From Podospora pseudoanserina (taxonomy: Eukaryota; Ascomycota; Sordariomycetes; Sordariales; Podosporaceae): a stretch of 64,000 nucleotides of DNA. Shown here one piece after another: positions 54,901 to 62,923 of this stretch. Made by a program: the position numbers and the translations under genes. The first letter of the stretch is position 1. The number at the start of each line of letters is the position of its first letter. The notes under the pieces are model-generated. The model made no database searches. It worked only from the letters and a program-made list of their open reading frames with translations, and was not told the DNA's origin. Where the stretch lies: contig NC_085920.1 of assembly GCF_035222485.1 (NCBI RefSeq), positions 7,302,001 through 7,366,000 on the forward strand. Direction: 5' to 3'.

Positions 54901-57226
54901 AATCAGGACCCTGCTCCGGTTTGATGCCATATGTTGCTGGTGACTCGCCTTTGGGATCAAAGTCGGGGAGGTAAGGAAGGGTGTCGCTTCCCAAACGGTA
55001 CTCTTTGCCTGCGTACTCTCGTGGCCGCCGAGGGACATCTTCGTCTTGACTGTAGAAAGCATCTCGGTAGATGACGTCTGGTAGTCCGTAGGTCTGCATG
55101 GTGGACAACACCTCTTGGGCTGTTGGCGGTTGGCTGTGGAGAACAAACATGGTTGTTGGACCATCCCAACGGTACTTTGGCTTTCCAGACAGTCTCACTG
55201 CCTTTGGGGTAACCGGAGAGTCTTCTGAGCTTGTGATAGCTGGACTCTTACCCTGCTCTGACTGAGGTCCCCTGGTGGACATGGAAAAGTCAAAGGTTAC
55301 ATGCTTCTTCGGTGTCTCATTGTCGCTCTGCTGTGAGCCATGTTGCTGACTGAGTCTCAGCTGAGTATGTGGGTTCTGAGGATCCTTTACCACAGGAAAG
55401 CTCAGAGTCAGGTGCTTGCCTTTCTTCTGCGGGTTTCCCTTTATAGCAGGCTTTGGCTGTGAGGATTGAGCCTGTCCTGTCACAGGTGGCTTGTCGCTGG
55501 CTTCTGTGACCGAGAATGGCTTAGCACCAAGACCAGTTTTCTCGAGGACGCCCGCATCGCTTTCCGATTGTCTGAGCCTTGGCCTCTTTGGTGGACGGCT
55601 GTCTGGCTGTGTCGATGAAGGACGTTTTTTATCTTCTCTCGGTGCTCCAGGAAGAAACCCATCCTCCATCAATACTAACCCCAGCCTTTGAGCCTCACTG
55701 AAGATGCCCTTGGGTATCGGGATGTTGGGCCGCCTGCCAATACGCTTGCCGCTGACAGCGGTACCACCACCGATTTCGTTGACTGTGCGTTGCAGGTTTG
55801 CGATCGCTTCGGTTTCTTTCAAGTCTGGTGCTATTTGGGCCTTGGAACCAGCGCAGACAGTTGAATCAGCTGGCTCCGTCGCCTGGTCTCCTTTCTTGGC
55901 CTTGTTCTCGTCCGAGTCCTCCGGAAAGAGCTGCCGTGCCTCTTCACCCATTTCGAGTTCCAGAATCTTTTCCTCGTCGATTTCAATGTTCCTCACAACG
56001 TCCGGATTCTCCTGTATCAATCTGTCTTCGAGACCCAAGGCACGAAGCAGGTTCTCCGGAAACATATCCTCGACGGACTGTAGAGTTGTCGGAATGGTGT
56101 CCTCCAAAGGGAGCGGCTGGACATAGTTGGAGAATGTGAGCTCTCTGTAGTCCTCATTGTCGACCTCAGCTTCAATGAGTTGCTGAAGCTGCTTGCGATA
56201 CTCTGCCTCCTGGATCCAACCAGGTGGTGAAGTATGGCGTGGGTTGGCTGACATAGAGACCAGGGCCTCAGGGGGAAACGGACTGCTGCCGTCACTCGAA
56301 TCTCCTGATAGCTTTTTCCTCCGCTTCGTCTCATCCTTCCACAGCCCAGCCATGCTGTGAACAAGCTTGATGTCGGCCGGTAAGGGGTGTTCTCGCTCGA
56401 TGAAATCATGGTGAAGCGGCCGTTCTTTCACTTCCCGGCGATTGAGAATATCTTGCACGCATATGTCCACTTCGATCTCGCAATGGCTTGAACGAGGCAG
56501 CTCAAAGTCGTCTGTGATGAACTGTGGTGGGATCGTGTTACTGTCCCATATTCGCGGAGCATCTTCCGGGCCGGCAGGGCCCGGAATGGGAGACCGAAAC
56601 CGTACGTTGCCGACCTCGATGTAGTCGCAGCCGTACAGATTGTAGTCGGTCATAAACTGGAGGAGGAACTGAAGGTGAGCTTCATAAGGCTGGAACTTGC
56701 GGTTCATGATCGACCCCTGCTGGAGCAGGTCGGCCAGCCTGGTCATGACCAGGGGGTTGAGCATGTAGAGCTTGAGGTAGAATCGGTACCCCACATGGAA
56801 GCCGTAAAATGGAACTCCTTTGACAAGCGTGATTCGAGCAACGAAACGCGGCCGGTCCCGATCTCGATCTCTTCTATAGCTGACAGCCAGAGCTTGATCA
56901 ATGGACGCATGGAGCTTGAGGATGAATTCAGACACTACAGCTGTGTCAGATGGGCCATCTTGAGCATTTAATGAATGGCAGGCAGCCTTACCCAGCTTCT
57001 TCTCTAATGGCCCACGGTACTCAACGTACAGATAAGGGAACGCGCCGTGAATGTGAGCGCAGACCTTCTGCCCTGTCTCAGTCGACCCGAAAACGCGAAC
57101 GACGGGAAGCTTGGGTTCCTTCGCCGCCTGAGAGGCGCGATAGTCCTTTCGTAGTTGGGGATCATATCGCGTGGGCGTGGCTTGGTAATGATCGATACAG
57201 TTGAGGCGGACGCGGAACGACTCCAT
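51971..57226 (-). CDS. REV3: DNA polymerase zeta catalytic subunit
   Basis: Two exons on the minus strand, 57226-56992 and 56934-51971, giving 1732 residues. The 57-nt intron (GTAAGG donor, CTGAC branch, TAG end) is stop-free and in frame, but its removal gives the conserved EFILKLHASIDQALAVSYRR context. Start chosen at MESFRVRLNCIDHYQ. The protein has the family N-terminal domain (VRVFGSTETGQKVCAHIHGA), a long disordered middle, a degenerate exonuclease region and the B-family polymerase motifs LDFQSLYPSVMIAYNYCYST (about 1171), LLANVTYGYTSASFSGRMPC and VYGDTDSLF (about 1333). The C-terminus has the two Cys clusters, CLACGVKM with CERCKE, then CQSC and CDSKDC, the latter expected to bind an iron-sulfur cluster and Rev7/Pol31-type partners. 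Pol zeta extends from lesions in translesion synthesis. Confidence 0.97.
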   Translation of the reverse strand: MESFRVRLNCIDHYQATPTRYDPQLRKDYRASQAAKEPKLPVVRVFGSTETGQKVCAHIHGAFPYLYVEYRGPLEKKLGKAACHSLNAQDGPSDTAVVSEFILKLHASIDQALAVSYRRDRDRDRPRFVARITLVKGVPFYGFHVGYRFYLKLYMLNPLVMTRLADLLQQGSIMNRKFQPYEAHLQFLLQFMTDYNLYGCDYIEVGNVRFRSPIPGPAGPEDAPRIWDSNTIPPQFITDDFELPRSSHCEIEVDICVQDILNRREVKERPLHHDFIEREHPLPADIKLVHSMAGLWKDETKRRKKLSGDSSDGSSPFPPEALVSMSANPRHTSPPGWIQEAEYRKQLQQLIEAEVDNEDYRELTFSNYVQPLPLEDTIPTTLQSVEDMFPENLLRALGLEDRLIQENPDVVRNIEIDEEKILELEMGEEARQLFPEDSDENKAKKGDQATEPADSTVCAGSKAQIAPDLKETEAIANLQRTVNEIGGGTAVSGKRIGRRPNIPIPKGIFSEAQRLGLVLMEDGFLPGAPREDKKRPSSTQPDSRPPKRPRLRQSESDAGVLEKTGLGAKPFSVTEASDKPPVTGQAQSSQPKPAIKGNPQKKGKHLTLSFPVVKDPQNPHTQLRLSQQHGSQQSDNETPKKHVTFDFSMSTRGPQSEQGKSPAITSSEDSPVTPKAVRLSGKPKYRWDGPTTMFVLHSQPPTAQEVLSTMQTYGLPDVIYRDAFYSQDEDVPRRPREYAGKEYRLGSDTLPYLPDFDPKGESPATYGIKPEQGPDLAGLELSYKKQRMACTLRTWEIATPPPAFQEVSQWWDGKQKKSSTSSKKPGDTHSPLTGTQSANPNLMSQIIGATPKNKHGFRYSQKAKSTSVQHEAQYMSTMSLEIHVNTRGKLVPNPEEDEIQCLFWCMRSDEQVLFGGSQAENGTLSGIIVLSEDGLLAEQIRKQMPSKVDVVAEESELELMNKIVEIVRMHDPDILTGYEVHGGSWGYVVERAGRQYGYDLCNEFSRMKSSSPSFGKSGREADRWGFNTTSTIHVTGRHVINVWRAMRGELNLLQYTMENVVWHLLHRRMPHFSWKDLTEWYKSGRPRDLAKVLRYHLKRTRMNIEILEANELIPRTSEQARLLGVDFFSVFSRGSQFKVESIMFRIAKPENFLLVSPSRKQVGAQNALECLPLVMEPLSSFYTSPVLVLDFQSLYPSVMIAYNYCYSTCLGRIVNWRGTNKMGFTEYKRREGLLKLLEPHINIAPNGLMYTKPTIRKSLLAKMLTEILETRVMVKSGMKQDKDDKTLQQLLNNRQLALKLLANVTYGYTSASFSGRMPCSEIADSIVQTGRETLERAIAYIHSVDRWKAEVVYGDTDSLFVHLPGRTREQAFALGREMAEEITDVNPRPVKLKFEKVYQPCVLLAKKRYVGYKYEHPGQEAPEFDAKGIETVRRDGTPAEQMIEEKALRILFETADLSKVKAYFQTQCSKIMKGSVSVQDFCFAREVRLGSYSAKGPGPAGALIAGKKMSEDARAEPQYGERVPYVVVTGAPGARLIDRCVAPEELLERGVTEGLELDAEYYIGKNLIPPLERIFNLVGANVRAWYEEVPKVQMVKKGQQQRAVSDGENVGAKAKKTLEHFLASRTCLACGVKMAPAPPAPAFAEEVNEEEKMPLCERCKEDELGTMVVLQGRLNSQRKGYNDLVKICQSCVGLGSWDGGDQEVKCDSKDCPVFYSRVRQRAKVQGEGVVLEGVIRGLGEKVAKGSTGLEW

Positions 57227-57849
57227 CTTCTCGCCGCTCGCTTCCACTTGCAAGGCCGCTGAGGTGGGCAGTGAATGCTCTGGGAAGCGCACAAGTCAAA
57301 ATACCCAGGTAAGAATGGATCAAGAAGCATTTTTTGGCAAGGGCTCACGCCGATGGGGCCATGGGGGAAACTCGGGATGTCGATTCTTCCAGAGCTCGGA
57401 TGTGCCCACGGACAGCATTTCGTTCATGTTTCTTCTACCCGCCGAAGAGGCACAACACGCGTTTCAACGCAGGTGTCGCGCCGCTCAGTGGAACGTCAGG
57501 TTCGCCAAAACACGTGGGGACTCCAGTGGCGGACAAAGGCTAAGTGAAAGGGTTAGGGTTGCTCGCGAGCTTTACTTCTTGCCCCCGGACCACGCAAGTT
57601 GGAATATTTCATGGGCAAGAAAGCTCAACGGCCGGCCATATGTCGAAGTTTTGAGTGAGTTGACGAACAAGTGATCTACTGAACAGTTTGAACGATCCCC
57701 ATCGATTTATACAGCCCGAGCTCCCCTGCCCAGGCTTGGGTCTTGGCATCGAAGCTTGGCCTCGTCGCATTTGATATTCGCGGTCTTCACGGCGGTCCTC
57801 AGCTCTCCCAAAATTTCCATCCCTCAACATCATACACCCTCACGTCAAA
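57227..57849. promoter_or_regulatory. Divergent REV3/SLU7 promoter region
   Basis: Intergenic space of 623 bp between start codons of divergent genes. A telomere-like box AGGGTTAGGGTT lies at 57549-57560. Frames of 70-160 codons across it are not protein-like. Confidence 0.55.
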
Positions 57850-59121
57850 ATGCCACCACCAAACCGCCCAGAACAACAGCCCCCCACAACCGGCGCCAAC
57901 GCCGCGCCCACGGGCTCTTCAGACGGCCACCACGCCGCCGGCGTCGCCCGAAAAGAAGACAACATCTACATCCCCTCCTACATCTCCAAACAACCCTTCT
58001 ACGTCTCCGGCCTCGACGACCAAGATGACTCCCTCCAGCATCAGCGCCGCGCAACAGCCAAAGACCACGAAGAAGCCGCCCAGCGCGCTCTCCTCGACTC
58101 CAAAGGCCGCAAAGCTGCACCGGCGCGAACCAAGTGGGTCAAAGGCTCCTGCGAAAACTGCGGTGCCATGGGCCACAAGAAAAAAGACTGTCTCGAAAAA
58201 CCACGAAAGGTTGGCGCGAAGTTTACGGGGAAGGATATCCAAGCTGATGATCGAAATCTCAAAGACGTGAAGCTCGGGTACGAAGCAAAGCGCGATGTCT
58301 GGGCTGGGTACGACCCCAAGCAGTACAAGGAGGTGCTGGACGAGTACAACATAATTGAGGAGGCGCGGAGGAAGCTGGTGGCTGAGACCTCGAATGGCGA
58401 GGATAAGAAGTCGTCAGAGGAGGAAAACGGAGGGGAGGATGCATACGAAAAGGGATTCAAGTATGCGGAAGAGTCTGACTTGGGCAAGGACCGGACGACG
58501 AAGAAGTCCATGCGCATAAGGGAGGACACGGCGAAGTACCTCCTCAATTTGGACTCTGACTCCGCGAAATACAACCCAAAAAAGCGCGCCTTGGTGGATG
58601 CCGGTGCGATAGCAGACAAGTCGGCCCAGGTCTTTGCGGAGGAGGCCTTCCTTCGCGCATCTGGCGAGGCGGCAGAGTTTGAGAAAGCTCAGAGGTATGC
58701 GTGGGAAGCGCAGGAATTGAAGGGCGATACTAGCTTGCACTTGCAGGCCAACCCAACTGCTGGTGCTTTTGCCCGAAAGAAGGAGACCGAGGAAAGGGAA
58801 GCTAAGAGGAGGAAGAAGGCGGAATTGCTCGCCAGCCAGTACGGCGAGCAACCAGCTGTTCCAGAGGCTCTCAAGGCGACCATCACAGAGTCAGAGACCT
58901 TTGTGGAGTATGACGAGGCCGGTCTCGTCAAGGGAGTGCCAAGAAAGGTTGGCAGAAGCAAGTACCCCGAGGATGTCTTCATCAACAATCACACCTCTGT
59001 CTGGGGCAGTTGGTGGTCAGACTTTCGATGGGGTTATGCTTGCTGCCACTCATTTGTCAAGAACAGCTACTGCACAGGTGATACAGGAAGACAGATCGCC
59101 AACGAGGAATGGGATAAGTAA
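57850..59121 (+). CDS. SLU7: Pre-mRNA-splicing factor SLU7
   Basis: Single-exon gene of 423 residues. After a Pro-rich start, NIYIPSYISKQPFYV is the family signature, followed by a CCHC zinc knuckle at about 101-114 (CENCGAMGHKKKDC), the basic CLEKPRKVGAKFTGKDIQAD, DVKLGYEAKRDVWAGYDPKQ, and the C-terminal block TSVWGSWWSDFRWGYACCHS with NSYCTG. Slu7 acts at the second catalytic step of splicing, helping select the 3' splice site; it works with Prp18 in yeast. The central part (SSEEENGGEDAYEKGF) is acidic. Nuclear localisation is expected from the function. It is divergent from REV3 and convergent with uS4. Confidence 0.97.
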   Translation: MPPPNRPEQQPPTTGANAAPTGSSDGHHAAGVARKEDNIYIPSYISKQPFYVSGLDDQDDSLQHQRRATAKDHEEAAQRALLDSKGRKAAPARTKWVKGSCENCGAMGHKKKDCLEKPRKVGAKFTGKDIQADDRNLKDVKLGYEAKRDVWAGYDPKQYKEVLDEYNIIEEARRKLVAETSNGEDKKSSEEENGGEDAYEKGFKYAEESDLGKDRTTKKSMRIREDTAKYLLNLDSDSAKYNPKKRALVDAGAIADKSAQVFAEEAFLRASGEAAEFEKAQRYAWEAQELKGDTSLHLQANPTAGAFARKKETEEREAKRRKKAELLASQYGEQPAVPEALKATITESETFVEYDEAGLVKGVPRKVGRSKYPEDVFINNHTSVWGSWWSDFRWGYACCHSFVKNSYCTGDTGRQIANEEWDK

Positions 59122-59487
59122 ATGTAATATCTGTACTGCAGAAATGTTAATGATACCCCTGTTTTGGATGGAGCTGGCTGTCTATCAAGGTTCATCTTCA
59201 TATGCATACCAATCTCAAACTACAGAGCGCAGCTCATACCATCAACAATATCACATCACAGCTAGACAAATCAGGTGGATTAAGCGCAGGTTCTTTCAGA
59301 AGAGCTGAGGCTCGATTGGTGACTCGCTGCTGAGTTGATGTACGGTAAATCTCGATGCATTGCACGCCGACTAACGCCTGTAAAGCAGCATGATGCAGAG
59401 GCCCCAAGTTCCTGCCCAGACCAGTTTTCGTAGCCCGTCCCGCAAAGTCCCAATCAAAATTCCTCTGGTATAAAAGATGCCTCAAAT
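59122..59487. other. Convergent 3' region of SLU7 and uS4
   Basis: About 0.37 kb between stop codons of convergent genes. No additional feature seen. Confidence 0.6.
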
Positions 59488-60305
59488 TTACTCCTCGTCC
59501 TCCTCGGCGTCACCATCGCCACCCTCGGCGGCCTTGGCCTTCTTTCTCCGGACACGGCCGGGGCGGCCACCACCGAAGGGGGAGGTGAGAGCGAAGTCAA
59601 TGTGCTTCTGGGAGTCGAGACGGACGACGAAAGAAGGAACGTTGACGATCTGCTTGCCGACACGGATGTGGCGCTGGCGGATAAGGACACGAGCGTGGTG
59701 GATGGACTTGGCGAGGCCGAGCTTGTAGACGAGAGTCTGGAGGCGGCGCTCCAAGAAATCCTCAGCCTTGAGGGCCAGGACGTAATCGAGCTTCATGCGG
59801 GACTCATCGAGCACACCGACGCGGACGAGGCGGCGAATGAGGGCATTGCCTTCGAAGAGACGCTTGGGGTCCTTCTCGTCGAGGGTGAGAAGCTCACTGT
59901 AGGGAAACTGTTAGCACTTTTTCGCAAGTTGGAGTGATCAGAGCTGGGGGAAAAGCTTACCGGGCAGCACGACGAATCTTGGAGAGGGTGAGCAGAACGC
60001 GCCACACCTCACGCTTGTTGCGGAGACCGTACTCGCCAACGAGCTTCAACTCGGAGTCCCTGAGAGTCCGAAGGTTAGTCCAAGATCACAATCGACATAA
60101 GCAGAGTCAAGCTCTAGCTCAGTGGCCGGTGATTGAGTTGCAGGCATGATCGGAGCTGGCGACGGCGAGGTTTCGCAAAATCTCGAGCTGCCAAACAGAG
60201 GCCGCAATCGATGAGGGAGAATCGATTCGATCAAACATACAAACGAGCGGCCTCGAAGGGACGGCGGGGGACCTTAGCGGTCTTGGAGTACGAGCGAGGG
60301 GCCAT
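59488..60305 (-). CDS. RPS9: 40S ribosomal protein uS4 (RPS9)
   Basis: Three exons on the minus strand, 60305-60241, 60059-59961 and 59896-59488, giving 190 residues, the usual family length. The introns are 181 and 64 nt. Joined protein begins [20 protein letters not shown], continues [20 protein letters not shown], contains the S4 RNA-binding domain ([40 protein letters not shown]) and ends with an acidic tail. uS4 sits at the mRNA entry side of the 40S subunit and influences decoding fidelity. It shares a 311-bp divergent promoter with eL21, an arrangement that would co-express one small- and one large-subunit protein. Confidence 0.97.
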
Positions 60306-60616
60306 CTTTGTCGTTGAGGCTGTCAAAGGTCGATCGGTCGAGGGAAATTTCCAAACTCCAGACCCTTCCCTTGGAGTTGATAGAAAATTGAATGCCAGCC
60401 CGGAGGGGTGGGTTTGTGGTTGGTCCGTGCGTGTGGGTCCACCAGCGTGCCCTAACAATAGCTGGTTGGCTGGGAGCAGCCCGCAGCCTGCTTAGTCACC
60501 CGTGTGCAAATCCGACCTCAGATTTGCGTTCACACAAAATTCCCAAATTCGCCAGCCAGCGACAACACCATCTCGACAGATCTCGACCCACGACGACAAC
60601 CCCATAATCAATCAAA
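60306..60616. promoter_or_regulatory. Bidirectional ribosomal protein promoter (uS4/eL21)
   Basis: Only 311 bp separates the two divergent start codons. A GCCCTAAC element at 60449-60456, the reverse complement of the TTAGGGC core seen upstream of eL37, lies near the middle. Such CCCTAA boxes are known Tbf1-type sites in ribosomal protein promoters of many ascomycetes; binding here is inferred. Confidence 0.6.
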
Positions 60617-61323
60617 ATGGGTCACCCTGCTGGTCTCCGTGCTGGTACGAGATACGCCTTCTCCCGGAACTTCCGGGAGAAGGGTATGATCAGACTGTCG
60701 ACATACCTTAAGCAGTACAAGTATGTTGGAGGACTGATTTTGCGACCCTTGGGACTTTGGTGCTAACGGATTGCAGGGTTGGCGATATCGTCGACATCAA
60801 GGTCAACGGTGCCGTCCAGAAGGGGTAAGCGAACATCCCGATTTTCCTATCCACGATTTCCGATTGCGCAGGGGAGCACGAGGCGGGGAAACTACATCGT
60901 CAATTTCCAAAGTTTCGGGGGGAAGATGGCAGCGTGATGGACACATCAGATGAGGCTGTGTGCAGAATTAGGGACTGACTTTGCGCAAACAGTATGGCCC
61001 ACAAGGTCTACCACGGCAAGACTGGCGTCATCTACAACGTCACCAAGTCCGCCGTCGGCATCATCATCTACAAGAAGGTCAAGCACCGCTACATCGAGAA
61101 GCGCCTCAACGTCCGTATCGAGCACATCCAGCCCTCCCGCTCCCGCGAGGGTTTCCTTCGCCGCGTGAAGGAGAACGCCGAGCTCAAGAAGAAGGCCAAG
61201 GCCGAGGGCAAGCCCGTTCAGCTCAAGAGACAACCCGCCCTTCCCCGCGAGGCGCGGACCATCTCCATCAAGGAGAACAAGCCCGAGACTGTCGCCCCTG
61301 TCGCCTACGAGACCACGATCTAA
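60617..61323 (+). CDS. RPL21: 60S ribosomal protein eL21
   Basis: Three exons, 60617-60720, 60777-60824 and 60993-61323, giving 160 residues, matching the family length. Introns of 56 and 168 nt carry GCTAAC and CTGAC branch sites. The protein starts MGHPAGLRAGTRYAFSRNFR, continues VGDIVDIKVNGAVQKGMAHK and VYHGKTGVIYNVTKSAVGII, and ends with KRQPALPREARTIS and PETVAPVAYETTI. eL21 is an SH3-like protein of the large subunit near the central protuberance. The third exon opens with T plus ATG, so a truncated ATG frame is visible without splicing, but conservation of the first two exons supports the full form. Confidence 0.97.
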
Positions 61324-61852
61324 GGTGTTGCTGGAAGGCGGATGAGGTGGTGTTCTTTATGGGTTGCTTATTTCTCACTGCATGGGGTTCATTGCGTACG
61401 GCACGGAAAGATGCCCGGCATGGATTTGGTCTGGGATGCGGGAGTGCTGATAGGAAACAAAATACCAATGGCATGACCAACAAAGAGCGACTCGAAACGC
61501 ATTGTTCATCCGGCGTGGCTTGCTTGTGAAGACCAGATCTGGACCGGCGAGTCCAACCTCCGCGATGCTGGTCACTCGCTGAAATGCAGACGCCCGAGGC
61601 TCGCTCTAGCCCAAGGGATTACGGCACACAAGTGGCAAGAAATAGAGCAAATCCAACAAGAACATCCACTCATCAATGTGACAAGCTCCCTCCAGTTATG
61701 ATAGCTTTTTCTGTCTTATGCTCCATTACAGTTTATCCCTGCGAACTGTGAAATGGTCTGCTTCCTGTAAAAGCATGAGATAGACAAGGAACACATAATT
61801 TGCCTCTCATGTCGTATTCGGAGTATTATACACACCTGACATATCTAAGTAG
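61324..61852. other. Intergenic, eL21 3' flank
   Basis: About 0.5 kb with no protein-like frame; probably 3' UTR of eL21 plus the 3' flank of the unrecognised minus-strand gene. Confidence 0.5.
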
Positions 61853-62357
61853 TCAGACAGAAGAATTGGCTAACGTGGTTGATTGACATGCATCAATCAA
61901 GTACACACGACAAGGTTCCTTATATTCCTCTGGGCCAAGCAATCCTGTGTCACCATGAAAAAGGTGAAACCTATTCGGAGCTAACAAAATGTCTCCGAAA
62001 GCTGCCCCGTGTATTTCGAGGGCCTTTTTGAGCCCCTGCCCATTTTCTCTATATGAGTTATAGCTCTCTGAGAGCATATCAGTCCGTCAGCTGAAGCAAG
62101 AGAATAAGGGTGGGCAACACCGGCAAGAACCGTCTGCTTCTCGAATAGCTCATGATATGTGGTCACATAGTCACTCGCCGTCAAGACAATGGCGCGGAAT
62201 TCCGGAGACGATGGCCTTGTCAGAGGTCTTCTTATGATGTGAGAGAGGGGTGGGTTTGAAGACTCCGAGATGAACTGTGTAACATGGACTTGAGGATGGC
62301 GACGCTCAGTCCAATGCCAACACAGAAACGCCTCTTTTTGAGAGGTATTTCTGGGCA
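61853..62357 (-). CDS. Unrecognised spliced gene or gene remnant, 5' end unresolved
   Basis: Two minus-strand segments look coding: an upstream one ending at 62121 and a downstream one 62067-61853. A 53-nt intron fits between them (62120-62068: GTGTTG donor, CAGCTGACGG branch, CTCTCAG end) and joins ELFEKQTVLA to ESYNSYRENGQG in frame. The combined product has good amino-acid composition, for example EAFLCWHWTERRHPQVHVTQ, SPEFRAIVLTASDYVTTYHE, ALEIHGAAFGDILLAPNRFH and LLGPEEYKEPCRVYLIDACQ. I do not recognise the family. No ATG occurs in the open part of the first segment, which stays open upstream to about 62450, so either an upstream exon supplies the start or the gene is a 5'-truncated remnant. 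It lies between eL21 and the NVJ2-like gene, on the opposite strand. Boundaries are therefore minimal. Confidence 0.42.
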
Positions 62358-62923
62358 CTCTTTCCCTTAGCGGAATATATTTTGGGAGAAGGATTAAAGA
62401 CAGTGAATTATATGGGAAGTTTGAAAAAGTTGTTGAGCTTCAAGAGCCCAAGGAACATGGACCGTGAAGGCAAGTGGGGTCTTGGAATGGACTGGCACCG
62501 CTAGTTCGGCTGGCCAATAGTGTCCGGGCGTGGGGCAACAAGGCTGGGAGTGGCTGACCACCTGACGCAATGAGTCGCTGAGCTTGCCCACCACAGCTGC
62601 CCGTTCCCACTGTGTCGGTTTGCCAGGCTGGCCGTCATCAGTGGACGTTCGTGGTTGGTCCGTCCGAAGCAATTGACAGGACAACCTGGAACATTTCGCC
62701 CTCAAACAGCCGCGCCTCCGAAAGGCAAAGCAAAAGCCAGACAAGCTCCCAACCAGTCACAAGGTTCTCGCGAGGATCGATGCGCTCACCAGACACTCTC
62801 GGTTCAAGCAGGTAGCAGGGCTGTCTGCTCTCGCAAACGCTTCTGCACTTCAAGATCATCACCCCTCTCCTCCCGGTCCCGCCGGAAGTCTCTCGATAAC
62901 ATAGTTGCCAACACTCGGTTACT
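62358..62923. other. Intergenic region upstream of NVJ2-like gene
   Basis: About 0.57 kb, holding the promoter of the plus-strand NVJ2-like gene and possibly a missed 5' exon of the minus-strand unrecognised gene. No feature could be fixed. Confidence 0.4.

Noticed and set aside
60825-60992. Intron-encoded C/D snoRNA in the larger ribosomal protein introns (eL21, uS4, eL37)
   Set aside because: The introns are long enough, but no proper pair of RTGATGA and CTGA boxes with a terminal stem was found by eye; the only CTGA matches are branch sites.
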